Below, piece after piece: positions 35,070 to 48,213 of a stretch of 64,000 nt of DNA. The number at the start of each line of letters is the position of its first letter. Position 1 is the first letter of the stretch. The stretch lies in NCBI RefSeq assembly GCF_964199755.1, contig NC_133901.1, forward strand, positions 5,454,516-5,518,515. Reading direction: 5' to 3'. A model generated the notes under the pieces. That model saw only the letters and a program-made list of their open reading frames with translations, was not told the origin of the DNA and ran no database searches. Both the position numbers and the translations under genes were made by a program. This stretch comes from Larus michahellis. Taxonomy: Eukaryota; Chordata; Aves; Charadriiformes; Laridae.

Positions 35070-38000
35070 TTTTTAGTGAAAGTAATCCCCTGTAAAACTT
35101 GGAACAGGGCTATCCATGATAAAAGTTCACGTCTGATTGCTAAACTCGGTATGTTATAGTGGCTCAATAGCTACAGAAACTATTAATAATCACACGTGCT
35201 TGTTGGGAGTAGGCTGATTGTAAATTTCTTTGAAAAGGAATACTCAAGGCAACATGGAAAGCAAGTCTCTGGCTTACAATCCAAGAAAAGCTATGTCGGC
35301 TCCTGATGTTGACTTGGACAGTCCCATCAACTTTGGTGGGACAAAGAATGGTCCTGAAGGGCTGTCTTCATACAGTATCTTGCAAGCACACTTGACATTT
35401 TTCTTGAAATCAATAGATATGAACCTTACTACTATATACATCTGTATTTCTGACTAGCTGCATGCTGAAGGTGAAGAGGAGCAGGCCAGCTGTGGGTGTG
35501 TTGGACCATTTAAATGTGGTGGCACCGCAGATGGGAGAGTTGGAAGGAAATGTGGGCAATGATAAGAGAACAAGGAGGGAGGTGGGAGGAGAAAGAAGGA
35601 AGGAGAGACGAACAGCCTTTTCCGTCCCCAGTCAAAGGGAGGCATTGCAAGGATCCAATGTGATACAAAGGCCTGGGAGGGTTGTGATGGGGGAATGAAA
35701 AAAAAAAAAAATAGCTTGAGGAGAGATGGAAAGAAGTTCTGGGCTATGAAGAGGAATAATTTGGGTTTCTATCAAGCCAAGTTAGAGAAACTGGACTCTG
35801 GAAGAGTGGAGAGGAGCACACCCACATGAGACTCACGAGACTTTGGAAACCCCAGAGTTTTCTAACTGTGTGGGTCCAGCCTCACAGGGAAGTATTGAGG
35901 GAGCATCCAGCATGCTTGCTGTTGTATAAATGAAGGTGAATTTTTGCCAGAAATACACAATATCACAAAATGTCTGGCATAAAACAAAGCCCCAAACCCT
36001 ACAGTGATCTATAGGCTGTGCAACACCACTGACTTCACTGAGCTTTCACAGTCCATGGGGGGAAAAAAACAGCTAACCACCTTGTGTTTTTAAGGAATTT
36101 TTGTTTTTATTTAAGGAATTATTGTTCCAAATGTTTCCCCTGGTGACTCTGGTGCAAATCTAGGGCAATCCCACCAAAGCCGGAGATTGCCCCAGCTTTC
36201 CGCTGGGTATGGACACTTGGGTCTGGCCAACGGAGGTTGCTTACACGAGCACAACCTCACCACGGTTGGTGTTGCTCTGCACTGGGGGTGATTGAGAGAA
36301 GTTGGCTCGGTCGCTGCTGAGGAAATACAGGGGTAATTTTTCCAAGTGTTACCTTAAATATAGGGGGTTTTCTTTTCACGCTTGTTATTCAGAGCTAAAA
36401 AGCTGCTAGTCTTTTCTAGCTACATCAAAATATTGCTTTTGGGTTTGATTTTTGTTCCTCCTTTTTCTCCTCTACCCCAAACCAGCTGCTTCTATATTAT
36501 TTCCTACAAATTTTTGGGTTTAACAGGGACAAATCCTGTACTCTCCTGCAAGTAGGTTTAGCTGTGTTGACCACTAAGGAGTGGTGCCAGTTGACACCAA
36601 TCAAGAAATTGGCCCGGTGTTTTCAAATCTCATGTAATACATGACAATGACTGGGAGGGAGAAATGGCTCCCTTGATTCCCCACTTGCATGGGGGGTTCT
36701 TCTGTTTTGGTTTCTTTTCTGCTGGCTCTCATCTCGCCTCACTGCTGGATGAGGTGGTATCCCTGTTTTGCATAGTTCTTAAAACGGAGAGATTTAAAAT
36801 TTTTTTAAACTATTATATTTTTCTAAGAAGTTTTGAAATGAAGAGTTTCCAGCAGCACTGCTGGGGGCAGAACTCACCCCCTGCGCCCAGGAGCCTTCCT
36901 TGGCAAAGAAGGGCTGGGCAGAGAGCTCGGGTTATTCAAAAGCAGGTTTTCACAATGTTTTCAGGGCAAAATCTTTGCATGGGACTAAATTAACTGGGGA
37001 TGGGTGGCTGCCCATCCCTGTGTCGCAGCATGGGCAGTGGGGATGGCCACCCCTGCTTGCTTGTCCGCCTCCTCAGTGGGTTGTGGGAGCAGAGGCTGGG
37101 GAAGCTGGGAGGGAGGTGAGGAACATCGACTCTTGAAGGGGAAAGCATTTACAAGGCCTTCCTCTGCACTCATTCAAAATAATTACAGCTTTTTCTGCTG
37201 ATTTGCATGAAAGTAGGATGGCATTCACTGTGACATTATTAAACACTGTTATAATGAGTTTAGTGCAGCTCAGGCACATCGTCTTGTACCATCTCCTCCA
37301 TGCAGGGCCACGGAGATCTCAGCAGCTCTTCCTTGGCGGGAGCGGGTGGCAGTGTGAGAATAACTAATGGGATCGGGATGTTTTTCATATGAGCAGAGAG
37401 CACAGAAAAGATGCTGTGGGGAGCCTGGGAGGGCAGGCAGTGAGGTTTGGGACCAGGTGTCCCAAACATCCTGCCCGATTTGAAAGATGGAGATGCTGCG
37501 CTGCGATGTTACCAGTGGGAAAGGACAAGCGGGTGGGAGGCGGATGCCAAACGCCTTGATGCTGAAGCATCCTGGTGGATGAGCACAAGGAGTTTCCTAT
37601 CTGTTGGCTTGTTCTTGCCTTGCTGCCGGGATCACGAGGCATGTGCTTTGGGTGGGACAGAGCTGCAAAGATCGCACCTTGCTAACAAGTTCCGTGAGTA
37701 ATTCAGCATGAGGCTGAATTTTTCTCAGAAAGCAAAGACAAACATACACTGTCTATCATAAAATACAAAGAAGGAACAGTGCGGGAAAGCCAGGCGGGCT
37801 GGGGTGTGGGGCACGCGAGGAGGTGACATCTCAGCCCCACACTAGGACTTTGCAATGGCAGCTGCAGTTCGGCACCCTCTTTGCTAGCACGTTAACACTG
37901 CTAACGTTCAACCAGATTGCAGGAAAAAGTCTTTAAAAGATCCATTATACTTTCTTTAGTGGGTAAATGAGCTACAGGTCCCTGCGGGGAGCACGTTGTG

Positions 38001-40579
38001 CTGCCCCGGGGTGCTCAGCTCTCGTCAGGGGACGGGGTGAGGGATGGAGGGAAGCAGCGAGCGATGCGCTGGCCCGTACCACTAGCACATCTGCCCCGGT
38101 GCCGCTCTGATGCTGCCCATATTTGGTGGTCTTTAATTTGGCATTACATACTCAGTGCTTGTCTGCAGCTCGTATGATTCAAAGTTCTCCATGGGGTCTA
38201 ATGTACAAGGCTTGGCCTGTTTTCATTAGGTTTCCCGAGCTCTCCTCCCTTCTCCCCAGTGTCGCCGCACAAAGACACTTTTGTCAGGCGATGTTGGACT
38301 CTCCTCAAAATCCAAGCACTTTCAGGAAAGGACTTGGAAGTCTATCTTCTCAGTTTCCATATCCCTTTGCCCTCTGCTCTGGCATTTGGTTTGATTGGTT
38401 GTAGAGTCCCTTTTTTTTTTTTCTTTCTTTCTCCCTACTTATTTTCGCAAAGTTGATCTGTCTGCTCCGGAGTCTATCTTGCAAAGAAAAAAAAAAAAAA
38501 AAAGTATAGTGCAAATCATGCAAGCTATACCACTGAATTATTGCACATTTTAAAGCATTAACTCCTTCAGTCCTCAGCTGGTTTAAGTGCTAGGACCAAA
38601 ATCATGATAGGAATGTTAAGGGAGTATTATTATATTTTATGTTCACTGCCACAAGTTTAGTAAGAAATTTAATCCCCCCTCTCTTGCTCTCTCTCTGCCT
38701 CTTGAGAAAAAGAAAGAAAGAAAAAAAAAAAAAAAAGAAAACTGGCACCGAACTTCCATTTGACTTGGCAACTTTTTCCCTAATGTGATTTGATATGCTT
38801 TACTAGAAAGGGTAACGTGCTAATGTTTCAGAAGACGCCGATTTTCTATTAGTGAAAGTATGGTATATAAAAGATCAAGCATTGCTATTAAACTCTTCAG
38901 TCAATGAATTTATAGCCTATTCTAAGTGGTAATGATATAATGGAATGCAATCGTTTAATATTGGAAAATATGTTTGGTTTGACGTTTCAGGGATTCCAGG
39001 AAATACTGTTATTTATATAGCTACATCTGTGCAAAAATTAAAAACGGGGGGGGGAAAAAAAAAGATAACTTGAAATCAAGTTATCCAAGATGCTTTCGTA
39101 ATGTATTATATAAAAATCATTTTTGATATTTTTGTTTATCTGTTTCCTCAGAATATTCATCATGATTTATGGACCCCGTGTACCGGTACCATAAAGAGAG
39201 TGGTGGTGTACTACTTGGTTTCACACATTTTTAAGCCAGTTTTAGATTACTTTTTCAGGGGCAGAGGTGGAAATAGTATTCCTGCCTATGGGATATAATT
39301 ATATTATGATTACTACAGAAGAGGACATAGTTCAGCCCCAATGTTTCAATTAATAATGTACTGTCAGCTCTGAGGGATGGGATGAAACCGTATTGGATCA
39401 AAGATTATCAGCATCAGCTGGGGCTGCCGCTCTCTGTGCTTTTCTTATTCCTTCTTCCTTACGTGTCTGATCGACCCTCTGCAGTTTTTGGAGAATAATA
39501 TTTTGCTTAAAAGTAAAATATTACATTTTTGCAAGCCTGATTAGGTTACTTTTAAGGGCAGGAGTTGGTTTCTTGCCTTATATGAGCAGATGTTAAGCTC
39601 CTTCCATTATATTTTAACATCTAACATCTTGCATATACCTTTTAATTGTTAATGTGGTCAGGCAATAAATTCGGTGTCTTAGGGGAACTAAGAATAATTT
39701 TCCAAATTTCATTCTCTCTAGCCAGTTGCTAGGAAATGAAGTGCTTTGGTTAATAATGTATTTAAGATATTTGCAATGTCTCCGTTTAATGTTTTTTCTG
39801 TATTTACATGAAATTCTCATCAAAAGAGAAAGCATAATTAAAATATATTTAGTTTTTGGTAGCATTTAGCACTGGCTTGAAATATACCACTAAAAATTAT
39901 GAAATCATTTTGCTGTCGAATAGGAAAATATTATTTGAAATCTGACAAGGTTTATTTGAAATAATGCTTACTTTAAAAAATAACTCCTCTTAGATCTTAC
40001 AGTTCTACACTTCTTACTGAAAAATGGTTTCCCAGTAGCATACATATCCTATATCAATGTAACTAAATTTATATTGTTATAAATTTTTGAGGTTGGATTC
40101 TTGAGTTTTGAAATTAAATAACTACAGTTAACTGTATTAAGTGTAGACTTGAATTTGATCAAAAATAAGAAAAGCGCTTATGACAACCTCTGTAAATGCT
40201 TAAATACTTTAGTTGTGTTTGTGAGCATTAAATTGTATTATAAGGAGCCAACACTGAGTATATATGCTCCTGTGGGACAGCTTTGGCTTTTGGGAGATTA
40301 AAAAATCGTGCATTAATGAAATTCTGCAAGTTTTTTATTTAATAGATAGTGCTTTTCAGGGTATGCAAAATAATTGGAAGTGGAATGCTATATGCATCTT
40401 TACACTCACACCACATAATGTATATAATTACTTGGAGAAACGGCTTAACTTTAATGGGGCATTTCTTGATCATATAATAGGAAAACTAACAGCTTTAATT
40501 AAGATTTATGAAGCAGAGAGGTAATATATTCTGCTAAATTAGGTAACTATTGGTGGGTAGTGTATTTTTAAGCAATTAA
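35070..40579. other. Intron 1, no gene seen
   Basis: Mixed DNA turning AT-rich after about 38400. A-runs lie at 35698-35711 and 38487-38503, and A/G-rich sequence at 38707-38740. 38560-39010 and 39600-40260 are AT-rich and complex and read like conserved non-coding DNA, though this cannot be tested here. A perfect palindrome at 39064-39085 is listed separately. Confidence 0.4.
39064..39085. repeat. Perfect 22-bp inverted repeat with facing GATAA motifs
   Basis: GATAACTTGA (39064-39073), a 2-nt spacer AA, then TCAAGTTATC (39076-39085). The outer ends are GATAA on the + strand and GATAA on the minus strand, the core recognition sequence of GATA factors. A poly-G/poly-A run (39047-39063) is directly upstream. 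Confidence 0.8.
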
Positions 40580-40676
40580 GGGCCTGATCCTGCAGCTCTT
40601 TGGCTGCATAAGTTGTTGCCAGCTCATGCAGGGAGTCCTGCCGCCACGTGAGTAAGGGCTGAGGGAATGGGGCCTG
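40580..40676. mobile_element. Possible ancient palindromic repeat
   Basis: It starts GGGCCTGATCCTGCAG, the usual left end of the palindromic family, and contains CACGTGAGTAAGGGCTG, like the inner CACGTGAGTAGTCCC part of that family. The right end near 40676 (ATGGGGCCTG) is degraded. The pattern is recognised by eye. Confidence 0.45.
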
Positions 40677-41667
40677 TTTTGCTGGTGTGTTTTACAGTCC
40701 CTAAGGTATGGCAGAACAGAGCTGTACATATATGCTGGTCTTATTCCTGGTTTCAGGCTTGGCTTTGGGGTGTTTTTTCCTATTCCTAATACTCGGGAAA
40801 TATTACCAGAACGAAGCAGTTAGCTTCCCCCTGGGAGCTCCCGTGAGTGGTGGGTCGCCTCCAAGGAGCCTTCATTGCTGCAGTGGGAGGTGCGAGCAAG
40901 GCTGTTTTGGGGATAAATTGGGGCGAGGAGCAAGCAGGACAGTGTTTCCCTTTGGGAAACTTAACCGACCATCAGAAGAGAGGTCTCTTGGAAAAGCCGT
41001 GTTGGGTGGTGGGGCAGCTTGCGTGCTGCAGGTGGTGGGGTGCGCTGCCGGCCATGTGCTGGAAATCACTTCGGATATGTACAGAAAATGGGATTCGGCC
41101 AGAATATTTTGTATTTCCATGGTGCAAACTTCTACTCTGTTTTCTCACGTGTTACGAGGTTGTGCTTTTTTTTTTTTTTTTTAACATTAAACCACTGGTG
41201 AATAGTGTGTCTCCGTTCTGATCATGGCCAATCTCTGTATTCACTCTGCACCCTTGTATCCCTCTAGAACTGGAAGAAGAGCAACAGCCATGAGTAATCC
41301 TGTATTTCCAAAAATGTTAAGTTCTTAATTTTAAATCGCACCAGCCCATGACCAATCTTTTCTAAACGCTTACTTTCCACCCATGCGTACCCGGACAGAA
41401 ATCCCTGCCTTTCTGAAGGACAAGCACCTGATCGACAGAGAGAGATCCCATGAATTCAGTAGGAGGAAGACCTGAATTAGTGAGGGGTCGTGATGTTATT
41501 TAAAAGTGGACCAGACACTTTAACGCATAGTTTAATGCCTGGTAGAAAATGAAAGGTTCTACCCCCCAAATTTACAGAATTTAGTGATTGCGCTCAGTAG
41601 GTAGGTAGTCTTTGTGTTGCTAGCTGATACAGATTTTTCCACTGTGCTTTAGAAGACTTTATAATGG

Positions 41668-41726
41668 CCTCATTTTGCAAAATGGGGAAACTGAGACAGG
41701 GGGACTTGACTAAGACCGTGGCTCAG
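41668..41726 (+). mobile_element. MIR-like ancient SINE fragment
   Basis: CCTCATTTTGCAAAATGGGG, AAACTGAGACAGG, then GACTTGACTAAGACCGTGGC follow the MIR pattern CCTCATTTTACAGATGGGG / AAACTGAGGCACAGAGAGG / TGACTTGCCCAAGGTC. Strongly eroded, as expected for an element older than birds. Confidence 0.6.
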
Positions 41727-42008
41727 TTACTGTTTCTGCTGGGATTTTTGTTTTTTCTGATGCAAGTGCCCCCTGAACCGTGTGCAAGCCAAGTTATTTG
41801 GAAGTTACGTGGACTACAGCAAGAATAGGTTTGTCTCTTGGTGTTTTTTTTTTCGTTTGGGGTTTTTTTTTGGTTTGTTTTGTTTTTTTCCCTTGTGCTC
41901 ATACTAGTTCCTCATTTAAGCTAGAGGAACTTTCTCTATCTGAACTGAGGAGAAACAGCACTGCTAAGGAAATAAGCGGTTCTTGAGTTCTAGGATGTGG
42001 GAGGAATG

Positions 42009-42048
42009 GAATATATTTGGTACCTCTCGAATATATTCAGTACCTCTG
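42009..42048. repeat. Two tandem 20-bp copies
   Basis: GAATATATTTGGTACCTCTC (42009-42028) is followed directly by GAATATATTCAGTACCTCTG (42029-42048), differing at three positions. A small local duplication. Confidence 0.85.
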
Positions 42049-42336
42049 TCTGTATCTGCGCCCTGTGTTTTGCCCCAGTTCCTCAGCTCAATTCTTCTTA
42101 TTTCCCTGATGCTCAATGTGCCTCTCTGATGAAAGGAAGAACCCTCCCAAATTTTCCTGTAGGCTGCGAACTTCGGCTGGTGACACCTCCCTGGCCAAAC
42201 CTTTATAGGGAAAGCAACTGGGACAGCCCCAATTTTCATTTAAAATACAGTGAATTTCCAGCACCGCTTGTGGAAAAAGAGTGCTTGAAAACATGGCCTG
42301 GAGCACCAAGCCCAGTATCTCATTAAATATAAAATA

Positions 42337-42371
42337 TCTCATGATTTTTAGGCCCCCCTCTCATGATTTTT
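42337..42371. repeat. Short direct repeat TCTCATGATTTTT
   Basis: The 13-mer occurs at 42337-42349 and again at 42359-42371, start to start 22 bp. Probably a slippage-type duplication. Confidence 0.75.
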
Positions 42372-45300
42372 GTACCCTACACGTTGGCAGTTTGCAATGC
42401 TACTTTTGGGCTCAGTAAGAGACACCGGCCCCAAACTCAGCCCATGGGTGCCCGTGCTTTCTCCGCAAGCGTGCCACGTTTGAAAGCTCACATATCATTG
42501 AGGCAATATTTCTAATGAATTTGGCTTGGGAAACATGTGAGCACTATACAGAAGAGGAAGGCCGTGGGAAGTACATTTTTAAAAGTACGCCCAACCAGAT
42601 AAATAGACTTTTTAAACCCAAAATAAACAGATAGAGAAAACTCACTTAGGCAAAGGATGCATAAATTATCTTTACCCTGAGGATGCAGTAAGTTATTCCC
42701 TCTTTACATTCACAATCTCTATGTTTTCAAAGTCCGTATTTCATGTCTAATCACTAAGAATGCCCTCTTTGACTTCACCCGCTCCTGCAATCGTGCCCTT
42801 TCCTGAGAAGGGCCCATTTGTCATGTGGGGAAAGAGGGTTTAATTAACTAGGGAAAATGTACCTAAGGTGGAAACTGTGAGCTCTGGCCATGTTTCCATA
42901 GAAAATACATGAAAAAACATGTATAGATGATCCTAATTTTTTTTTTTTCTTATGAAAGGACAGTTTTGGATTCCCCACTTCACTCTTCAAAGCCCAAAGA
43001 GCTTCTTTTATGTAGGATTCTCATCTGTCTTACCCAGAACAAGTGTGGAATGTGCGTTTATCCCCCACAAAAAAAAAAAAAACCCAAACATTTTTCAAAT
43101 TCACTTTTTTCTCTGTTTCCTCTTTCCCTCTGGGAACCCAGCAAATGTCTCTGTTGTGCACTTAAAAAGGAGTCAAGGTTTTAACAGGGAGGAGTTGAGA
43201 AAAAAAGGCGACTCGCAGATCCTGTGCTAAAATTCCAAGTATTTCTTTAAAACAAACAAAATTGAAAGAAACAAAAGGGAAACTATCAAAGGAAAATGTT
43301 TAAGCTACTGGAAGGCTAGGGGAAGACTTAATTTTCATGCCAGCAAAAAAGTTACGTGAGTTTTATATCAGAGCTTTACTTACTGTTGTGCTCAACAACA
43401 TACAATCGCATAATATGAAAAATACAGCAATCTGCAGCACGTATATGTTGTTCCCGAGATGCAATATATGTACAGAGGCGTAAGGGATCTGCCTGTAGCT
43501 TTCGCTGTTTTCAGAGTGACAAGAGCCCACAAGGTTTCTTTTAAGCAAATCCATGCTTGCAATTTTGCTCCAGTTGGTAACTTTGGGTCCTGAGCAGCCC
43601 AACGGGGCTGCCTGTTCATGCACAATTTTTTTTTTTTCAGCGTTGAGTCTTTGCAGCCCTTAATTTGTAACAAATTGTTAAGTTTCTCTAAGCATTTACT
43701 TGGTGTTTAATTATAGTTTTGCCGGGCAAAGACAGACAGTTATCCTGACGGGGCAGTACGGCCGGGTGCTGGGAGGCGAGGCTGGTATTGGGCCAGTGCT
43801 TGAATTTCCACACTGTCATCTTGTTCCCACTGACAAAAGGCGCTCAAAGGTGCCTGGTGACTTTATAGGTGCTGTCGTGCCGAGTGAGATGCTGCTTTGA
43901 AAGGGACATCTTGCAAAGGGCTGATTTTGCTTCTTTTAAAGTTGGTGGCAAAACTCTCACGAATCAGTGAAAAAGAGGACCGGGCTCACGTTATCCCGGG
44001 CGCGGTTACAGTCCAGGCTTTTCTTACACAAGTATTTCCTAGGAAATCTGGTCTTATCTTCTGAAGCCGTGAATTATTCTTCTCCAGGCTGAAATAAGAT
44101 GCTGTGGGGACAAAGGGACAAGGGGTAGCCGAGTGACAGAAATGGCAGGTCCTCTCACAGAGCTATGGAAATGTGTCGACACTTTTGCAGAAGGGATGAG
44201 AGAAGCCTTCTTTACATGAAAAGCATGGGGAGGAAAGGAAAAGGGCTGCTGCATTTCTATCATCTATAATCCTCCACTTAACCTATGAATTAGCCCTTGT
44301 GTGAGCAAAAAGGAAAGTTGGTGGCTAAACCATAACCTGCCCCCCCAAGTGGGTACAAGTCTTCCTTTTCCCGTCCTGAGCACTATATATAATGGGCCCC
44401 TTGAATTAAGGAGATATATTAAAAAGAATCCTGGCTGGCTTGCACCATTTTCCTCCTGGCTCTGCATATATTTATGTAATGTCCAAGGTCCCAGGACCAG
44501 CCTTTTCAGAGCTGGTGTAAGGTGCAATTTTAACCTAGTAATTCTGTACTCACTTTAAACTGCTGGCACAAATGTTGGAAGGAGTGGACGTCTAATTACC
44601 CGTTTGTACCCAAACTGCAAATTAGGTTTAGCTACAATGTGCACTGTGGTTCACAGGGAGTGTGGAAATATGTGCAGAGTTACCTATAAGAGAGCCTGAG
44701 CCAGCAAAAATAAAGATGGGAGTTCAGAGAGTAGAAAATCCCGTAGCAAACGGGACAATTTGGCCAAGGACCGTCTCTCTGCTATAGCTGATACCATGTA
44801 CTTTAACGGAAAATATGAGAAGTTTTGAAGTAGACAAGGATGAGAGAACTTCCCTGGTGGTTGCCACACAGGGTGAGATTCATCTTGGCTGGCTCGAGCT
44901 GCCTGAGGGTTTGGTATCTAACTCGATGTGGCAATCAAAGCCCCTGCAGTGGGTGACAGTGAGAAGACCATAACGAGCCCACCCATCTGGGGTGAGGTCT
45001 CCGATGTGTCTTCCTCCGTGGACTGCAGCAAGAAGCTGGATGACCACTTGCAAAGAAGCGCCTTCCCTAAAGCTAGGCAAGATGCTCTCTGGCCACAGAA
45101 TCCGGCAGCTGTAGAGATCTGAATGCTGGAATTTGTGGTTATTGTTCATTTTGTGTGATGCTGGCAACTGGAGGAGCACTCACCATCTATCAGGTCCCCT
45201 TCCTACCTGGAGGTGAGGTGGCTGCTGCCTGGGAGGAGATGTGAGGTCCTGGAGAACTTGCGTGTTGGAGTCCTCTTGTTCCAGGGATGGACTGCATCCA

Positions 45301-46070
45301 TGCAGGATGAGGGAGGGCAGGAGCGAAGCAACTCAGCCTGGCTAATGGGGTTTTATTAGTGGATCCTTGAATGAAAACAGCAAAAAGTAGTCTCTGGGAC
45401 TTATGGTCTCTTGCTATTGCTGCTGAGCTGCATGTGGGAGGATTTCTTGCATGTCCCTCCAATGGCAGCAGCTGGGGTTTGGAGGCAAGGAAATGTCAGT
45501 GACGGTAGATGTGTTTGTTTATGCAGCAAAAACGATGATGAAATGGGATGTGCAGGTCTTCCAAGGGTAGCTGTGAGCCCACTTTACAGAGGGAGTTTGT
45601 GGTGTGAGCAAACTTTCCACAAAGAGATGGTCCTATCTCTGGGCAACACCATCAACAACTCTTGTACCATCCTTGCTGAGATTTAGCGTAGAAGAATATT
45701 ACCTTTATCTGAGTCCAGGAATGCTTTTGTCCTGAGGAGCAGCAGGCATTTAACAGCGAATAGCCTCTGTTTGGCTAGTGCCGGTCCACGGTCCCGCTGG
45801 CCACATCAAGTGACATGCCATTTTTTATTATGTAGGAGGAAATTTTGAAAATATGCCCAAGGGCGAGGCAACATCAATAAGCAGGGAATGAATGCTCTAT
45901 TACATTCATTTGGTTTCGTAACTTCTGTTGGGTCAGAGGGGAGCTGCTAAACAAAACAAAACAAAATCTCTTGTATACTGGCTATATTTAGTTGTATGAA
46001 GCTTTGCGTTTGTTCTAGGGCTGAAGAACAGCATGTCCAAACCTGGAGCGTAAGGTTGAGTGTGTACTCA

Positions 46071-46119
46071 AGCCCTGGTCCTGCAAAAGTTTATGCTTGT
46101 TCCTAACTTAGCACGTTTT
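46071..46119. mobile_element. Fragment of ancient palindromic repeat (weak)
   Basis: AGCCCTGGTCCTGCAAAAGT, TTATGCTTGTTCCTAACTTA and GCACGTTTT resemble the left arm CCTGATCCTGCAAACACTTA / TGCACGTGCTTAACTTTA of the palindromic family. Confidence 0.4.
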
Positions 46120-46218
46120 GAGGGCAAATGAGCTTTGGTATAATGAGAACACTCACAGGTTGTAATGGGAAATGTCTGTAACCTGTGCAGATTATTTCTT
46201 CCACACGTTCATAACACT

Positions 46219-46244
46219 CATGCGCGTATATGCGCACGTACATG
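46219..46244. repeat. 26-nt alternating pyrimidine/purine tract
   Basis: From CATGCGCGTATATGCGCACG to GTACATG, every step alternates pyrimidine and purine, with two GCGC blocks. This is a Z-DNA-prone sequence, similar in make-up to the cluster near 6.4 kb. Confidence 0.7.
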
Positions 46245-46579
46245 AGCACAATGTGTGTTTGTACTTGTGTGGTATATATATGTATGCCTGAACTCAAGGA
46301 AAAATGTTGACCTTTGCCTTTCAATTGCCTATCCAAATGTGTCTAAAATAGTATCTTATATAAAATAACTTGATTGTGTGTTTCAACATCAAACGAAACT
46401 CCCGGTGGTGGCCCCTTCTAGTCCACGTGGGCTCTACAACCATACAATATAAACCCTTTTCCACCAGAACACTAAAATGCATGACTACACCTCCATATAT
46501 TTATTTTCTGTTTTTTGTATCCAGCAGAATGTTGTTTTTTTTCTGGGTGGGTGGTGTATTTAAAATAATTTATGCCAGA

Positions 46580-46599
46580 ATATATATATATATATATAT
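46580..46599. repeat. (AT)10 microsatellite
   Basis: Ten AT dinucleotides. Simple repeat, cruciform-prone and probably polymorphic. Confidence 0.9.
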
Positions 46600-48156
46600 G
46601 TTAAGGAAAGTTAGGAACTGTACGGACCTGTTGTCATCAAACAGTGGTCAGGCTGGATTAAAAGTAGTCAGAATCGTTTATGACAGAAGTTTTCATAGCC
46701 ATTGTAACAGGTTTTCAAATTCCTGGCAATCAAAAATCATGAATCAGGTGCCTCAGAAGTATGTAAGCTAAAGCACATGGGTCTCTCTTTGTTTTTCCTC
46801 AAGATTTTGAGTTCCTAAGGTAGCTCGGGTGAGAATTTCAAGCATTCTCTCATGTTGTAAGCTGCCGCTTCTAACAGAGAGTTAAAGTCCTCATATATTC
46901 ACGTGACTCCAAGAGCTGAGGCTTAAAGAAAAATGCGGTAGTAGTAGTGATGCTAAAATTGGAGGAGTCAGTGGTACATCCAGTTGTGTTGGGAACATGG
47001 TTCAGTTCATGAGTTTCCAGGATATTTTTGTTGTTGATGATATAGTGGCATCTTACATATTCTAAGCTGCCTGTCCAGGTGGTTAAATTAGCGATGTACC
47101 TATCCAATTAAAAAGAGATTTTAAACTTTCGTGGTGGAGGATGAGCCCTGGTGACGTGTCTCTGAAATGGCCTTCTTTAACGTGGCTGGGAGAGTCTTGG
47201 TGCTGCATTCCCCCGGTCCCCGGGCAAGTCCCATCGCAGGGACTGAAGGAAAGGCACAGCGGCGCAACAGGCACCCCTCTGCCCTTGCAGCAGATAAAAA
47301 AAAAAAAAAAGAAAAAGAAAAAAAATAAGGTGAAAACAATACATAAATTTTTTTGATTATTTAAAAGTTGCAGCAGAAACGCACGCTCCTGCCTGCCTCC
47401 CCATTACTTTACATAAAATTGTTATGCATTCTAAGTAGTAGCAGCCTGGGCCTCTTGACCTCACAAGAAGAGCTGTTACTATACATTTAACAAAAACAAG
47501 GTATTATGTATTAGCCTACACATTTTGCAATAGCTCCAGCAATTTAGTAACTACAGTCCAATTTAAACCGTGCCTGGAGGCAACAAAAATTGCACAAAAT
47601 GGCAGCTAATTTATAGAAGGGAGAGAGGAAATATTTGGGGGTCTATTCCTTCAAGCCATCTGATTCATATTATTGACTCATTTAGAAAACAGAAAGTGAG
47701 CAGAGACAAGTTTTTAAGGAGTTTGGTTTCACACAAATGACTCGCAATTGCAGCCCATTATTTTTATACCAAGACTTCATTAGTCATATCCCCGTCAAAC
47801 CTGCGAGCAGTGTCAAATGTTTTCAGAAAACACACCAGGACAGGTATGGAACTCATCAGCCCGTGGCAAAGGTCGCTCTCATTAAGGAGTCAAAATGAAA
47901 ACTTTCAGTGTCTCTAACACATTGCACAGACGCTCCTGCCCCCACTTCTGAAACGCGGGGCCGAGCGAGCACCTCCTGCTCCCCAGACATTCAAATAAGA
48001 TCAAGATGACAGGGCAAGAAAATGAATAGGATTCTTAACTGGCTGTACTTTATAATATGGTACTGATTGGAAACAACCAGAAAGTTGTTTGCCATGTCTA
48101 TAGTACCATTTCCTGAGGTTAAACATAACATCTGAAATGAAGCAATTAAGTCCCTT

Positions 48157-48213
48157 AAAAAAAAAAAAAATAAAAAAGGAGGGAAAAGAAGAAAAAATAA
48201 AAAAAAAAAAAAA
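48157..48213 (+). repeat. A-rich low-complexity tract
   Basis: Blocks of A14-15 separated by TAAAAAAGGAGGG and GAAGAAAAAATA. No transposon body is recognisable on its 5' side. Confidence 0.8.
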
